Shown one piece after another: positions 1 through 9,346 of a DNA stretch of 64,000 nt (within the stretch, counting starts at the first letter, position 1; every line of letters starts with the position of its first letter). This stretch comes from Burkholderiales bacterium RIFCSPHIGHO2_12_FULL_63_20. GTDB lineage: Bacteria; Pseudomonadota; Gammaproteobacteria; Burkholderiales; Burkholderiaceae_C. The DNA lies in NCBI GenBank assembly GCA_001770775.1, contig MESA01000041.1:62001-126000 (forward strand), given 5' to 3'. Made by a program: the position numbers and the translations under genes. Under the pieces are notes generated by a model, which searched no databases, had not been told where the DNA came from, and saw nothing but the letters and a program-made list of their open reading frames with translations.

Positions 1-1543
1 CTTCGATCTCTCGGGTGCCCAGGCGGTGGCCGGCCACGTTGATCACGTCGTCGGTGCGGCCCAGGATGAAGTAGTAGCCGTCCGCATCGCGGATGCCCCA
101 GTCGAAGGTGTTGTAGACCTGTTTGCCCGGGAAGGTGGACCAGTAGGTCTGCACGAAACGCTGGTCATCACCCCAGATGGTCTGCAGACAACCTGGGGGC
201 AGGGGGCCTTCGATGGTGAGCACGCCCTTCTGGTTGGCGCCGGTCAGCTCCTCGCCAGTCTGGTCGTCCAGCAGCTTGACCTGGTAGCCGGGCATCGGGA
301 ACCCTGGCGAGCCCAGACGCGGGGTGAGCGTGGGGTCGACGCCGCGTGCCAGGCTGAGGATGGGCCAGCCGGTTTCGGTCTGCCAGTAGTTGTCGATGAT
401 GGGTTTGCCGATCGCATCGCCGATCCACTTGGCGGTGGGCTCGTCCAGCGGCTCGCCGGCCAGGAACAGCTGCTTGAGGCTGGACAGGTCGTGGCGCTTG
501 AGGCAGTCCGGGTCCTGCTTCTTGAGGACGCGGATGGCGGTGGGCGCCGAGAACATCACATTGACCTGGTACTTCTCGACCAGCGACCACCAGATGGCCG
601 CATCGGGACGGATCGGCAGGCCTTCGTAGATGATCGTGGTCATGCCAGTGAGCAGCGGGCCGTAGACGATGTAGCTGTGGCCCACGACCCAGCCGATGTC
701 GCTGGCGCAAAAGAAGGTCTCGCCCGGCTTGCCGCAGTACACTTGCTCCATCGAGGCGGCCAGGGCCACGGCGTAGCCACCGGTGTCGCGCTGCACGCCC
801 TTGGGCTTGCCGGTGGTGCCGCTGGTGTAGAGCGTGTAGCTGGGGTGGGTGGCTTCGACCCACTCGCAGGGCACGATGGCGTCCATCACGCTGCTGCGGG
901 CGTCCCAGTAGTCCACGTCACGCGGGGTGTCCATCTCGGCCGGGGCCAGCTTGCGGTCGACCAGCAGCACGTGGGGCACGGTGTGCGTGCTTTGGCGCAG
1001 GGCTTCGTCCAGCAGCGGCTTGTAGGGGATGACCTTGCCGCCGCGCGAGCCCGCATCGGCGGTGACGATGACCGACGGGGTGGCATCGTCGATGCGGCTG
1101 GCCAGCGCGTGGCTGGCGAAACCGCCGAACACCACCGAGTGGATGGCGCCCAGGCGCACCGTGGCCAGCATGGCGATCACGGCCTGCGGGATCATGGGCA
1201 TGTAAATCAGCACCCGGTCGCCCTTGCCGACGCCCAGGCCGTGCAGGATGGCGGCCATGCGTTCGACCTCGACCAGCAACTGGCCGTAGCTGATCGTCTC
1301 TTCGGTGTTGGTTTCGGTGGACACGAAGACCAGGGCGGCCTGGTCGGCCCGGTCGTGCACGTGGCGGTCGACCGCGTTGTGGCACAGATTGGTCAGCCCG
1401 CCGTCGAACCATTTCACAAACGGCGGGTTGCTGACATCGCAGACCGTGTCAAACGGGCGGTGCCAGTGGATGCGGGAGGCCTGTTCAGCCCAGTAAGTGT
1501 CGCGTTCGTGGATGGAACGCTCGTACAGCGCGCGGTAGCTCAT
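1..1543 (-). CDS. prpE: Propionate--CoA ligase (PrpE), 3' end cut by window edge
   Basis: Acyl-CoA synthetase of the AMP-forming family, activating propionate to propionyl-CoA through an acyl-adenylate in the cytosol. About 514 residues are visible; the C-terminal part lies beyond base 1. The N-terminus (MSYRALYERSIHERDTYW) followed by a TNLCHNAVDRH block, and the P-loop-like motif YTSGTTGKPKGVQRDTGG, are typical of PrpE rather than acetyl-CoA synthetase, which usually has a different residue pattern after the GTTGKPKG core. Motifs FFCASDIGWVVGHSYIVYGP and DNYWQTETGWPI are the substrate/AMP regions. The start ATG at 1543 gives the family N-terminus. No other propionate gene is in view. Acetyl- or short-chain acyl-CoA synthetase is the alternative. 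Confidence 0.88.
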   Translation of the reverse strand, partial: MSYRALYERSIHERDTYWAEQASRIHWHRPFDTVCDVSNPPFVKWFDGGLTNLCHNAVDRHVHDRADQAALVFVSTETNTEETISYGQLLVEVERMAAILHGLGVGKGDRVLIYMPMIPQAVIAMLATVRLGAIHSVVFGGFASHALASRIDDATPSVIVTADAGSRGGKVIPYKPLLDEALRQSTHTVPHVLLVDRKLAPAEMDTPRDVDYWDARSSVMDAIVPCEWVEATHPSYTLYTSGTTGKPKGVQRDTGGYAVALAASMEQVYCGKPGETFFCASDIGWVVGHSYIVYGPLLTGMTTIIYEGLPIRPDAAIWWSLVEKYQVNVMFSAPTAIRVLKKQDPDCLKRHDLSSLKQLFLAGEPLDEPTAKWIGDAIGKPIIDNYWQTETGWPILSLARGVDPTLTPRLGSPGFPMPGYQVKLLDDQTGEELTGANQKGVLTIEGPLPPGCLQTIWGDDQRFVQTYWSTFPGKQVYNTFDWGIRDADGYYFILGRTDDVINVAGHRLGTREIE

Positions 1544-1659
1544 GCTTGCTCCTGAGTGCTCCAGCGGGTAGCCGGAGCTTCAGGTCGCAGATGCTAGTTC
1601 GCCCCTCGAACGAGGGGGAGGGGAGTATCCCGCGGTGACCGGTGCGTTTTTGATGTGCG

Positions 1660-1845
1660 TCAGATGAAGACGGCGGCGCGGCGCAGCACGATCAGGCCGA
1701 CAAAACACAGGCCCAGCACCACGCCCCAGCGCAGCGAGAGCATGGCCCATTGCCGCCAGCGCGGCTGGCCTGTGACGGTGAAGACCGCCATGTTCAGCAG
1801 AAAGCCCAGGGCCAGGATGACGGCCAGCGCGCGAAACAGCACCAT
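1660..1845 (-). CDS. Small two-helix membrane protein downstream of lpxC
   Basis: A 61-residue hydrophobic protein beginning MVLFRALAVILALGFLLN. Two membrane-spanning stretches (about residues 4-24 and 34-54) are separated by a short polar turn (TGQPRWRQWA). It lies 18 bases downstream of lpxC on the same strand and probably shares its transcript. I do not recognise a function. The clean hydrophobic pattern and tight spacing argue that it is real rather than a chance frame. Confidence 0.7.
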   Translation of the reverse strand: MVLFRALAVILALGFLLNMAVFTVTGQPRWRQWAMLSLRWGVVLGLCFVGLIVLRRAAVFI

Positions 1846-1863
1846 GGGGGTGTCCGCGCCGGC

Positions 1864-2799
1864 TTACCAGGCGGGGGCCAGCTCGGCCATGCCGCGCGGC
1901 GCCTTGGCCTCGTCTTCGAAGGTCACGATCTCCCAGGCATCTTTCTGCGCCATCAGGGCATGCAGCAGCTGGTTGTTCATGGCGTGACCCGACTTGTAGG
2001 CCGTGTAGGCCGCCAGCAGCGGGTGGCCCGCCACATACAGGTCGCCAATGGCGTCCAGGATCTTGTGTTTGACGAACTCGTCGTCGTAGCGCAGCCCGTC
2101 GGCATTGAGCACGCGGTGCTCGTCGACCACGATGGCGTTGTCCATGCTGGCGCCCAGGCCCAGGCCGCGCGAACGCATCATCTCTACGTCTTTGGTGAAG
2201 CCGAAGGTGCGGGCGCGGGCGATGTCGCGCTTGTACTGGCCGGTGCTGAAGTCAAACTCGACGCGCTGGCCGGTCTGGTCGACTGCGGGGTGGTCGAAAT
2301 CGATCTCGAAGGTCAGCTTGTAGCCGTGATACGGCTCCAGGCGCGCCCACTTGAGCGTGCGGCCTTCGCCTTCGCGCACCTCCACCGGCTTGAGCACCCG
2401 CAGGAACTTCTTGGGTGCCTTCTGCAATTCGATGCCCGCGCTTTGCAGCAGGTACACGAAGGCGGCCGACGAGCCGTCGAGGATGGGCACTTCCTCGGCG
2501 GTGATGTCGACATACAGGTTGTCCAGTCCCAGACCGGCGCAGGCCGACATCAGGTGCTCGATGGTGTTGACCTTGGCCAGACCCGGATCGCCGCCCGGCG
2601 AGATGGTGGTGGCCATGCGGCAGTCGCACACCGCCCCGGTGTTGACGGGGATGTCCACTGGCTCGGGCAGGTCCACGCGGCGGAACACGATGCCCGTGTT
2701 GGGCGGCGCTGGACGCAGCGTCAGCTCGACGCGCTGGCCGCTGTGCAGGCCCACGCCGACGGCGCGGGTGAGGGATTTGAGGGTGCGTTGTGGCAGCAT
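1864..2799 (-). CDS. lpxC: UDP-3-O-acyl-N-acetylglucosamine deacetylase
   Basis: Zinc metalloamidase for the committed step of lipid A synthesis, removing acetate from UDP-3-O-acyl-GlcNAc in the cytosol. The 311-residue length matches the family (about 305). Visible hallmarks are the N-terminal [18 protein letters not shown], the first zinc-ligand motif [14 protein letters not shown], the second motif [12 protein letters not shown] with its His and Asp ligands, and the catalytic His in [13 protein letters not shown]. The start MLPQRTLKS at 2799 is preferred over an in-frame codon 39 bases upstream because family members begin at this sequence. Confidence 0.96.
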   Translation of the reverse strand: MLPQRTLKSLTRAVGVGLHSGQRVELTLRPAPPNTGIVFRRVDLPEPVDIPVNTGAVCDCRMATTISPGGDPGLAKVNTIEHLMSACAGLGLDNLYVDITAEEVPILDGSSAAFVYLLQSAGIELQKAPKKFLRVLKPVEVREGEGRTLKWARLEPYHGYKLTFEIDFDHPAVDQTGQRVEFDFSTGQYKRDIARARTFGFTKDVEMMRSRGLGLGASMDNAIVVDEHRVLNADGLRYDDEFVKHKILDAIGDLYVAGHPLLAAYTAYKSGHAMNNQLLHALMAQKDAWEIVTFEDEAKAPRGMAELAPAW

Positions 2800-2885
2800 C
2801 CTTCGATTATCGCGTTTGTACCGATTTCGTGCCGTCAATCGGGTCTATGACGCCGATTGAAAATGTCACATGACGTCGCACTGAG

Positions 2886-4103
2886 TCACAAGGTGTGCGT
2901 GCGGTCGCCGTGCGCAAAGCCGATGGCCTCGAACCATGGGCCCTTGACGAAGCCGATCACCTTGAACAGCTCGCCCATTTCGTGCTCGGCCAGCAGCATC
3001 TGCATGGCGCCCCGGGCCTTGAACTGCTCGGCGGTGCTGGCCTCGCCGGTGCGCGCCAACGCTTCGCCCAGGCCGCAGTTGGTCAGGAAGCGTCCCTGCG
3101 AGGTGTAGCCCAGCACCTCCCAGTCGGCTTCCTGGCCCGCCAGGGCGATGCCGGTGAAGTTGACGTGGCTGGTGATGTCCTTCTCGCCCACCTTGACCAG
3201 CGGGTCGGGGTCGCTCTGGTGCAGGTGGTGGCACATCAGCGTGCCGCCGGTGCGTTGCGGGTGGTAGTACTCGCCCTCGGGGAAGCCGTAGTCCAGGAAA
3301 AAGGCCGCGCCGCGCGTCATGCGCTCGGCCAGCGTGGCCACGAAGGCCTCGGCCTGGCCGTGGGTTTCGGTGACGGTGCCGGGCACGTACTCGCTGTCGG
3401 CGCGCTCGGTGGGTGGGCGCACGCCTTCGGGCGCGGGGCGGTCCAGCCAGACGAAACGGGGGGATGTGTCGGGGGTGTCGCCCGCTGCCGCATCGGGTGC
3501 CGTCTCGGGGCCAGCCAGGCCCACGCCGCGCTCCAGCCAACGCTCGCCATCCCAGCTCATCAGGTGCACGGGCATGGCGTCCAGCACCTCGTTGCCCACG
3601 ATCACGCCTTCCAGCGCGTCGGGCAGGCTGTCGGCCCACACGACCTTGTGCACCAGGCTCGGGTGCTCTTTCTGCAGACGCTGGTGCTGGCGGTCGCGCA
3701 AGGTGCCCGACAGGTCGACGATGGTGTAGCGCTCGATGCGCTCGCCCAGCTCGCCCAGCAGTTGCTCGGCCAGGGCCCCGGTGCCGGCGCCAAACTCCCA
3801 GATCTCGTTCGTGCCGGTGGCGTCCAGCGCCTGGCGCAGCTGGGTGGCCACGACCTGGCCAAAGAGCGGCGTCAATTCGGGGGCGGTCACGAAGTCGCTG
3901 CCGTCTTGCGGACCGGTGCCGATCACACGGCGACCACCGCTGTAGTAGCCCAGTCCCGGGGCGTACAGGGCCAGTTCCATGAAGCGTTCAAAGCGCATCC
4001 AGCCGCCACGTTCGCGGATTTCGTGCGCAATCAGGTCGGCCAGCGGGTGGCCGTTCAGGGGGGCGGCCACTACACTGTGGTCCGTTGTCGTCGGGCGGTT
4101 CAT
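2886..4103 (-). CDS. MidA/NDUFAF7-type class I SAM-dependent methyltransferase
   Basis: 405-residue protein of the MidA family (DUF185), homologous to the mitochondrial complex I assembly arginine methyltransferase NDUFAF7. The N-terminal region ERGGWMRFERFMELALYAPG leads into YYSGGRRVIGTGPQDGSDFV and then TAPELTPLFGQVVATQL, the family signature. The SAM-binding glycine motif is IWEFGAGTGALAEQLL. The start at MNRPTTTDHS (4103) is chosen; the frame extends six codons further. The next gene is divergent, with starts only 20 bases apart, so both share a compact promoter region. The substrate in bacteria is uncertain. Confidence 0.88.
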   Translation of the reverse strand: MNRPTTTDHSVVAAPLNGHPLADLIAHEIRERGGWMRFERFMELALYAPGLGYYSGGRRVIGTGPQDGSDFVTAPELTPLFGQVVATQLRQALDATGTNEIWEFGAGTGALAEQLLGELGERIERYTIVDLSGTLRDRQHQRLQKEHPSLVHKVVWADSLPDALEGVIVGNEVLDAMPVHLMSWDGERWLERGVGLAGPETAPDAAAGDTPDTSPRFVWLDRPAPEGVRPPTERADSEYVPGTVTETHGQAEAFVATLAERMTRGAAFFLDYGFPEGEYYHPQRTGGTLMCHHLHQSDPDPLVKVGEKDITSHVNFTGIALAGQEADWEVLGYTSQGRFLTNCGLGEALARTGEASTAEQFKARGAMQMLLAEHEMGELFKVIGFVKGPWFEAIGFAHGDRTHTL

Positions 4104-4123
4104 GCCCCATTGTAAAAACACCC

Positions 4124-4948
4124 ATGCCTGATTCGTCTGTGACCTTGCCGCAGCCCCTGGCTGCAGCCTCCGCCGCTGGCGCCGCTGCCGCAGTTGTGCG
4201 CCGCGTGGCCTTGGTGACCGGTGCCGGCAAGCGCCTGGGCCGCCACATTGCCCTGACCCTGGCCCAACAAGGCTGGGACGTGGCCGTGCATTGCCGCGCC
4301 TCGCGCACCGAGGCCGAGGCCACTGCCGACGAGATCCGCGCTCTGGGCCGGCAAGCCGTGGTGCTGAGCGCCGACCTGTCGGACGAGTCCGCGACGCGGG
4401 CGCTGCCTGTGCTGGCCGTGGCCGAGCTGGGCCAGCTCGATGCCGTGGTCAACAGCGCCTCGACCTTTGAATACGACACCGCCGCCACCTTCAGCTACGC
4501 CATGCTGGAGCGCCACCTGCGTGCCAACACGGCCCCGGCCATCGTGCTGGCGCAGTGCCTGGCCGAGCATGTGGCGCAGCGTGGCGTGCAAGGCGCGGTC
4601 GTCAACCTGCTGGACCAAAAGCTGTGGAATCCCAACCCGGACTTCCTCAGTTACACCCTGTCGAAAGCGGCGCTGGAGTCGGCCACTACCTTGCTGGCGC
4701 TGGCCCTGGCCCCGCAGGTGCGCGTGGTGGGCGTGGCCCCCGGCCTCACGCTGACCAGCGACTGGCTGCAAGGCGAGGCCTTTGCACAGGCGCACACGCT
4801 GTCGCCGCTGGGGCGCTCGTCCACCCCCGAGGACGTGGCTGCCACCGTCGCCTTTGCCCTGGGCAACCGCTCGATGACGGGCACGACGCTGCTCGTCGAT
4901 GGCGGCCAGCACCTTCAGCGCTTTGAGCGCGACTTTTCCATGATGTGA
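4124..4948 (+). CDS. SDR family pteridine (dihydromonapterin/dihydrofolate) reductase-like protein
   Basis: 274-residue short-chain dehydrogenase of the FolM/pteridine reductase type, probably reducing dihydropterin substrates with NADPH. The Rossmann motif VTGAGKRLGRHIA has the GxxxRLG signature of pteridine reductases, with Arg following the glycine run for NADPH phosphate binding. The catalytic Tyr-x3-Lys lies in SYTLSKAAL, preceded by NLLDQKLWNPNPDF, a stretch typical of this subfamily. The following gene is folB, six bases away, which supports a folate or pterin role. The start at MPDSSVT is inferred; the frame is open 39 bases further upstream. Confidence 0.82.
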   Translation: MPDSSVTLPQPLAAASAAGAAAAVVRRVALVTGAGKRLGRHIALTLAQQGWDVAVHCRASRTEAEATADEIRALGRQAVVLSADLSDESATRALPVLAVAELGQLDAVVNSASTFEYDTAATFSYAMLERHLRANTAPAIVLAQCLAEHVAQRGVQGAVVNLLDQKLWNPNPDFLSYTLSKAALESATTLLALALAPQVRVVGVAPGLTLTSDWLQGEAFAQAHTLSPLGRSSTPEDVAATVAFALGNRSMTGTTLLVDGGQHLQRFERDFSMM

Positions 4949-4953
4949 GAGAC

Positions 4954-5325
4954 ATGTCCCTGACCAAAGGCACCCAGACCCTGAACCTGACCGGCTTGCG
5001 TTTCGACGCCAACCTGGGCGTGCTCGATCATGAAAAGACCGCGCCGCAGCCGATCATGGTGGACGCCGAGCTGAACATGGGCAGCCAGCCCCTGCTGCCC
5101 AGCGACGATGACCTGATGCACGTGCTGGACTACCGCCGCGTGCGCACCATCATCATCGAGGAGTGCACGGCCCAGCACGTCAATCTGCTCGAAACGCTCA
5201 TTGGCAAGCTGTGCAAACGCCTGATGGAGCTGCCCGGCGTGCAGGGGGTGCGCGTGCGCATCGCCAAGCTGGAAATTTTTGATGATTGCGAAGTCGCGAT
5301 TCACATGGAAGCCGGTCAGTGGTGA
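4954..5325 (+). CDS. folB: Dihydroneopterin aldolase
   Basis: 123-residue tunnel-fold enzyme that cleaves 7,8-dihydroneopterin to 6-hydroxymethyl-7,8-dihydropterin plus glycolaldehyde in folate synthesis. The catalytic Glu region is NLGVLDHEKT. The segment QHVNLLETLIGKLC corresponds to the conserved helix, and the active-site Lys lies in VRIAKLEIFDDCEVAI. It starts five bases after the upstream reductase stop, so the two genes are very probably translated from one transcript. Length is normal for FolB. The C-terminal half departs somewhat from the enteric sequence, as is common in beta-proteobacteria. Confidence 0.88.
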   Translation: MSLTKGTQTLNLTGLRFDANLGVLDHEKTAPQPIMVDAELNMGSQPLLPSDDDLMHVLDYRRVRTIIIEECTAQHVNLLETLIGKLCKRLMELPGVQGVRVRIAKLEIFDDCEVAIHMEAGQW

Positions 5326-5410
5326 CGTTCTGAAGGTTTTGCCCCAGCCTGAGGGGGCATGGCGCTGACAAGTTTGGTGTCTGAAGGCGAATCGGCGAAA
5401 ATGGAGGGTT

Positions 5411-6421
5411 ATGACCCCAGCCGCCACCGCCATGTCCGAATCCACTCTGATGTCCGAAGCCCCTGCCGTGGATGCGGCCGATACTGCAGCCGATGCCGCT
5501 GAAACCGCGCGCCTGAAGAAGGAAGCGTTCGAGCGCAACAAGCTCAGCAAGCGCCTGCACCGTGAGGTGGGTGAGGCCATCACCGACTTCAACATGATCG
5601 AAGACGGCGACAAGGTGATGGTGTGCATGTCGGGCGGCAAGGACAGCTACGCCATGCTCGACATCCTGATGAACCTGCAAAAGCGGGCGCCCATCAAATT
5701 TGAAATCGTGGCCGTCAACCTCGACCAGAAGCAGCCCGGCTTTCCTGAGCATGTGCTGCCCGAGTACCTGACCAAGGTGGGCGTGCCCTTCCGCATCGAA
5801 GAGCAGGACACCTACAGCGTGGTCAAGCGTGTGGTGCCCGAAGGCAAGACCACTTGCTCGCTGTGCTCGCGCCTGCGCCGCGGCATCTTGTACCGCGTGG
5901 CCACTGAACTGGGCTGCACCAAGATCGCCCTGGGCCACCACCGCGACGATATCTTGCAGACCCTGTTCATGAACATGTTCTTCGGCTCCACGCTCAAGGG
6001 CATGCCCCCGAAGCTGGTGACCGACAACGGCGAGCACGTGGTGATCCGCCCGATGGCTTACTGCCGCGAGCAGGATCTGGCCAGGTACGCCGAGCACCGC
6101 GAGTTCCCCATCATCCCGTGCAACCTGTGTGGCAGCCAGGAAGGCTTGCAGCGTCAGCAGATGCGCGAGATGATCAACGAGTGGGACCGCAAGTTCCCCG
6201 GTCGCGTGGACAACATGTTCACCGCGCTGTCGAACATCGTTCCCTCGCACCTGATGGACCGCAAGCTCTATCCGTTCACGACGATCCAGGCCACCGGCAA
6301 GCCCATGCCGGGCGGTGACATCGCGTTCGACGAGGATGAGGGCTGTGGTGATGTGAACAATGGCCTGCCGGCCGAGACCACCGTGTCCCTGTCGGCCATC
6401 CCGATCCGAAAGGCGGTGTGA
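5411..6421 (+). CDS. ttcA: tRNA 2-thiocytidine(32) synthetase TtcA
   Basis: 336-residue ATP-dependent tRNA thiolase that forms 2-thiocytidine at position 32, using a [4Fe-4S] cluster. The ATP-pyrophosphatase loop is [13 protein letters not shown]. Two CxxC pairs are present, in [16 protein letters not shown] and [13 protein letters not shown]; these coordinate the cluster. The GHHRDD motif and the [15 protein letters not shown] block are diagnostic. A GGAGG Shine-Dalgarno sequence precedes ATG 5411. An alanine-rich, low-complexity extension of roughly 30 residues precedes the conserved core, so initiation at an inner Met is possible. Confidence 0.96.
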   Translation: MTPAATAMSESTLMSEAPAVDAADTAADAAETARLKKEAFERNKLSKRLHREVGEAITDFNMIEDGDKVMVCMSGGKDSYAMLDILMNLQKRAPIKFEIVAVNLDQKQPGFPEHVLPEYLTKVGVPFRIEEQDTYSVVKRVVPEGKTTCSLCSRLRRGILYRVATELGCTKIALGHHRDDILQTLFMNMFFGSTLKGMPPKLVTDNGEHVVIRPMAYCREQDLARYAEHREFPIIPCNLCGSQEGLQRQQMREMINEWDRKFPGRVDNMFTALSNIVPSHLMDRKLYPFTTIQATGKPMPGGDIAFDEDEGCGDVNNGLPAETTVSLSAIPIRKAV

Positions 6422-6422
6422 C

Positions 6423-7031
6423 ATGCGACGCTGGCTGCTGGCTTCTCTGTGGTGTCTGAGTGCATTGGGGCTGGCCGGTTGTGCCGGCAGTCCGAACGTG
6501 GTGAGCCAGGTGTCCAGCTATGGCAGCTGGCCGCAGGGCCGCGCACCGGGCGCGTATGTGTTCGAGCGCCTGCCCTCGCAGCAGGCCCAGGCGGGGCTGC
6601 AAGACCGGCTGGAGGCCGCGGCCGAGCCGGCGTTGCAGGCGGCAGGTTTCCGCAAGGTGGCCCAGCCCGCACTCGCCGATGTCAGCGTGCAGCTCAGCGC
6701 GCAAAACCGTGAAGACCCCAGCATGCGCTACGACCCCTTCTGGGGCGGTGGCCGCTTTGGCTGGGGCGGCTGGTGGGGCAGCGGTGGCTGGGGTGGCATT
6801 GGCCTGAGCATGCGCATGGAGCCTACCTGGGTGCAGATGCAGGTGGACCTGCTGATCCGCGATCGCCGCAGCAACCTGGTGCTGTATGAAACCCACGCGG
6901 TACACGACCGCCAGAACACCGTCGATCTGGACCTGTTGCCCTACCTGTTCGAGGCGGCGCTCAAGGACTTTCCGCATCCGGCTGTCAGCCCCCGCACCGT
7001 GACCGTCACACGGCCGGTGGACAATCGCTGA
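6423..7031 (+). CDS. DUF4136-like outer-membrane lipoprotein
   Basis: 202-residue predicted lipoprotein. The signal peptide [20 protein letters not shown] ends in a lipobox (LAGC), with lipidated Cys20. The mature part has the [12 protein letters not shown] segment of DUF4136-like proteins and a Gly/Trp-rich stretch at about residues 103-127 ([17 protein letters not shown]). It ends with a beta-rich domain ([21 protein letters not shown]). It starts one base after the ttcA stop, so it is transcribed with it. The function is unknown; proteins of this type are assigned to the envelope. Confidence 0.8.
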   Translation: MRRWLLASLWCLSALGLAGCAGSPNVVSQVSSYGSWPQGRAPGAYVFERLPSQQAQAGLQDRLEAAAEPALQAAGFRKVAQPALADVSVQLSAQNREDPSMRYDPFWGGGRFGWGGWWGSGGWGGIGLSMRMEPTWVQMQVDLLIRDRRSNLVLYETHAVHDRQNTVDLDLLPYLFEAALKDFPHPAVSPRTVTVTRPVDNR

Positions 7032-7056
7032 TCTTCCAAGTCAATTCAGGGTTTTC

Positions 7057-8451
7057 ATGTCGCTTTCGATCGTCATCATGGCCGCGGGCAAAGGCACCCG
7101 CATGAAGTCTTCGCGCCCCAAGGTGCTGCACAAGTTGGCCGGTCGGCCCATGTTGTCGCATGTGATTGCCAGCACCTCGGGCCTGAACGCCGCGCAGCAG
7201 GTGGTGATCACGGGCCATGGCGCCGAGATGGTGGAAGCGGCGATGACCGCCGAGTTTGCGCAGGCCCCGCTGCAATTCGTGCGTCAGGAGCCGCAGCTGG
7301 GCACCGGCCATGCCGTGCAGCAGGCCGTGCCCGTGTTGCCCGATGACGGCATCACGTTGATCCTCAATGGCGACACGCCGCTGATCCACGCCAGCACGGC
7401 CCAGGCCCTGGTGGACGCCTGCGCGGGCAAGCAGCTGGCGCTGCTGACCATCCGCCTGGACGACCCCACCGGCTACGGCCGCATCGTGCGTGACGAGACC
7501 GGCGTGAAGGTGCTGGCCATCGTCGAACACAAGGACGCCACGCCCGAGCAGCGCGCCATCTGTGAGGTCTACACCGGCATGATGGCCGCGCCCACCGCGC
7601 GCCTGAAGCACTGGCTGTCCAAACTGAACAATGACAACGCCCAGGGCGAGTACTACCTGACCGACGTGGTGGCCATGGCCCAGGCCGAGGGCCTGAGCGT
7701 GGTGGCTGCGCAGCCGCGCGACGAGGTCGAGGTGCTGGGCGTCAACAGCCCGGCGCAGCTGGCCAATCTGGAGCGCCGTCATCAGCTCGCCCAGGCCGAA
7801 CGCCTGATGGAGCAGGGCGTGCGCCTGGCCGATCCGGCCCGCTTTGACCTGCGCGGCACCTTGCAGTGCGGCCAGGACGTGGACATCGACGTCAACTGCA
7901 TTTTTGAAGGCAGCGTGGTGCTGGGCGACGAGGTGCAGATTGGCGCCAACTGCGTCATCCGCAACGCCACCATCGCGCGGGGCGCGGTCATCCACCCGTT
8001 CACGCATATCGATGGCGACACGCTGGGCGTGCACGTGGGCGAAGGCTCGCTGATCGGCCCGTTCGCCCGCTTGCGTCCTGGTGCACAGCTGGGCGCCGAG
8101 GTGCACATCGGCAACTTCGTCGAGGTCAAGAACAGCACGATGGGCAAGGGCGCCAAGGCCAACCACCTGGCCTACCTGGGCGATGCGACGGTGGGCGAGC
8201 GCGTCAACTACGGCGCCGGCAGCATCACCGCCAACTACGACGGCGCCAACAAGCACCGCACCGTGATCGAAGACGATGTGCATGTGGGCTCGAACTGCGT
8301 GCTGGTGGCCCCGGTGACGCTGGGCGCGGGCGTGACCATCGGCGGTGGCAGCACCATCACCAAGGACGTGCCGGCCGAGAGCCTGGCCGTGGCGCGCGGC
8401 AAACAGATCACCCTGGCTGAGTGGAAACGCCCCCAGAAAATCAAGCGATGA
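7057..8451 (+). CDS. glmU: Bifunctional GlcNAc-1-phosphate uridyltransferase / GlcN-1-phosphate acetyltransferase
   Basis: 464-residue enzyme making UDP-GlcNAc for peptidoglycan and lipopolysaccharide. The N-terminal pyrophosphorylase domain (about residues 1-230) opens with [20 protein letters not shown] and has [11 protein letters not shown] and NGDTPLI. The C-terminal left-handed beta-helix (about 250-450) shows hexapeptide repeats, the acetyltransferase signature [19 protein letters not shown] and the [10 protein letters not shown] loop. Length and domain order are normal. The GlcN-6-P synthase gene glmS lies three genes downstream, so two steps of the pathway are neighbours. Confidence 0.97.
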   Translation: MSLSIVIMAAGKGTRMKSSRPKVLHKLAGRPMLSHVIASTSGLNAAQQVVITGHGAEMVEAAMTAEFAQAPLQFVRQEPQLGTGHAVQQAVPVLPDDGITLILNGDTPLIHASTAQALVDACAGKQLALLTIRLDDPTGYGRIVRDETGVKVLAIVEHKDATPEQRAICEVYTGMMAAPTARLKHWLSKLNNDNAQGEYYLTDVVAMAQAEGLSVVAAQPRDEVEVLGVNSPAQLANLERRHQLAQAERLMEQGVRLADPARFDLRGTLQCGQDVDIDVNCIFEGSVVLGDEVQIGANCVIRNATIARGAVIHPFTHIDGDTLGVHVGEGSLIGPFARLRPGAQLGAEVHIGNFVEVKNSTMGKGAKANHLAYLGDATVGERVNYGAGSITANYDGANKHRTVIEDDVHVGSNCVLVAPVTLGAGVTIGGGSTITKDVPAESLAVARGKQITLAEWKRPQKIKR

Positions 8452-8496
8452 ACGGCTAACATCCTGTCACCAATTGCTGTGCCGGATGTTGTTGCC

Positions 8497-9342
8497 GTGA
8501 ACCATTACGAACGCTTGAAAGTCACCCAGGATGCCCCTCCTGAGGTGATCCGTGCGGCGTACCGGGCGCTGGCGCAGGCGCTGCCGCAGGACCAGCACCG
8601 TGAGGCGCGGCTGACCGAGCTCAACACGGCCTACGAAACGCTGATCGATCCGGAACTGCGGCAGGCGTACGACACCGTGTTGACCGTGTCGGTGCCCGAC
8701 AGTGAGGTCGACGAAGACCCCGGCCTGGACATCGCACTCGACGCACTGGCCTTGCCGCCGGAGGCGTTCGCGTCCGCCGATGGCGGCGGCAACACACCTG
8801 GAGCCGCTGCCGAGGCGGCCCAGGTCGATCAGGACATGGTGGACCCCTGGCAGGGGGCCTACGAGGCGTCGGCCTACCAGCCTCCCAAGCACTGGTCGCG
8901 CCAGCCCGTGGTGTGGATGGGCGGTGGCCTGGTGCTGTTGTTGGCGGCGGCGGCCGGTGTCGGACTGTGGCAGATGCAAAAAGCCAACCAGCTTTCGCAG
9001 GGCATGGCGGTGCAACTGGGCGAGGCGGCGTCTGCGCCGTTGCAGCCTGACGATCTGCTCACGCCCCCGTTGTCTGCCGATGCAGAAGGTGCGCTGAGCG
9101 TCGAAGACCTGTCGCGCCTGTCGGACGAGGAATTGCTGGAGGTGCTGCCCACCCTGGGTGAGGCGACCGCCTCGCGCAGCGTGCGAGATCTGCCCTCGGT
9201 GGCCTCGCCCCGGCCGTCGCGTGGCGCGGCGGGTGCGCGTCACCCGCTGGACGGTGCACCTTTGGATCTGCGTACCGAGGGCGAACTGATCGACCCGCTG
9301 GCGCCCACGGCGCCGTCACCAGTCTCCCCGCGCGGTCGCTGA
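8497..9342 (+). CDS. Degenerate J-domain membrane protein lacking the HPD motif
   Basis: About 281 residues. The N-terminus (NHYERLKVTQDAPPEVIRAA, then YRALAQALPQDQHREARLTE) aligns with helices I-III of a DnaJ J-domain, ending in LIDPELRQAYD. The invariant His-Pro-Asp loop that stimulates DnaK is replaced by LPQDQ, so classical co-chaperone activity is doubtful. A hydrophobic segment (VVWMGGGLVLLLAAAAGVGLW) lies near residue 150, followed by an acidic, proline-rich tail. The start is uncertain: GTG 8497 gives the usual J-domain N-terminus and GTG 8479 adds six residues. Neither has an obvious Shine-Dalgarno sequence. Confidence 0.72.
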   Translation: MNHYERLKVTQDAPPEVIRAAYRALAQALPQDQHREARLTELNTAYETLIDPELRQAYDTVLTVSVPDSEVDEDPGLDIALDALALPPEAFASADGGGNTPGAAAEAAQVDQDMVDPWQGAYEASAYQPPKHWSRQPVVWMGGGLVLLLAAAAGVGLWQMQKANQLSQGMAVQLGEAASAPLQPDDLLTPPLSADAEGALSVEDLSRLSDEELLEVLPTLGEATASRSVRDLPSVASPRPSRGAAGARHPLDGAPLDLRTEGELIDPLAPTAPSPVSPRGR

Positions 9343-9346
9343 AGCC

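Noticed and set aside
26-1555. Long plus-strand open frame opposite prpE, and similar long antisense frames elsewhere
   Set aside because: Low-complexity Gly/Ala/Val/His-rich translations typical of GC-rich antisense strands; the minus strand encodes a clear PrpE.
1602-1617. CCCCTC/GAGGGG hairpin between prpE and the small membrane protein gene
   Set aside because: Short stem without a T-tract on either strand; not supported as a terminator.
5340-5359. TGCCCC/GGGGCA hairpin upstream of ttcA
   Set aside because: No T-run and no leader peptide or riboswitch-like structure; probably chance in GC-rich sequence.
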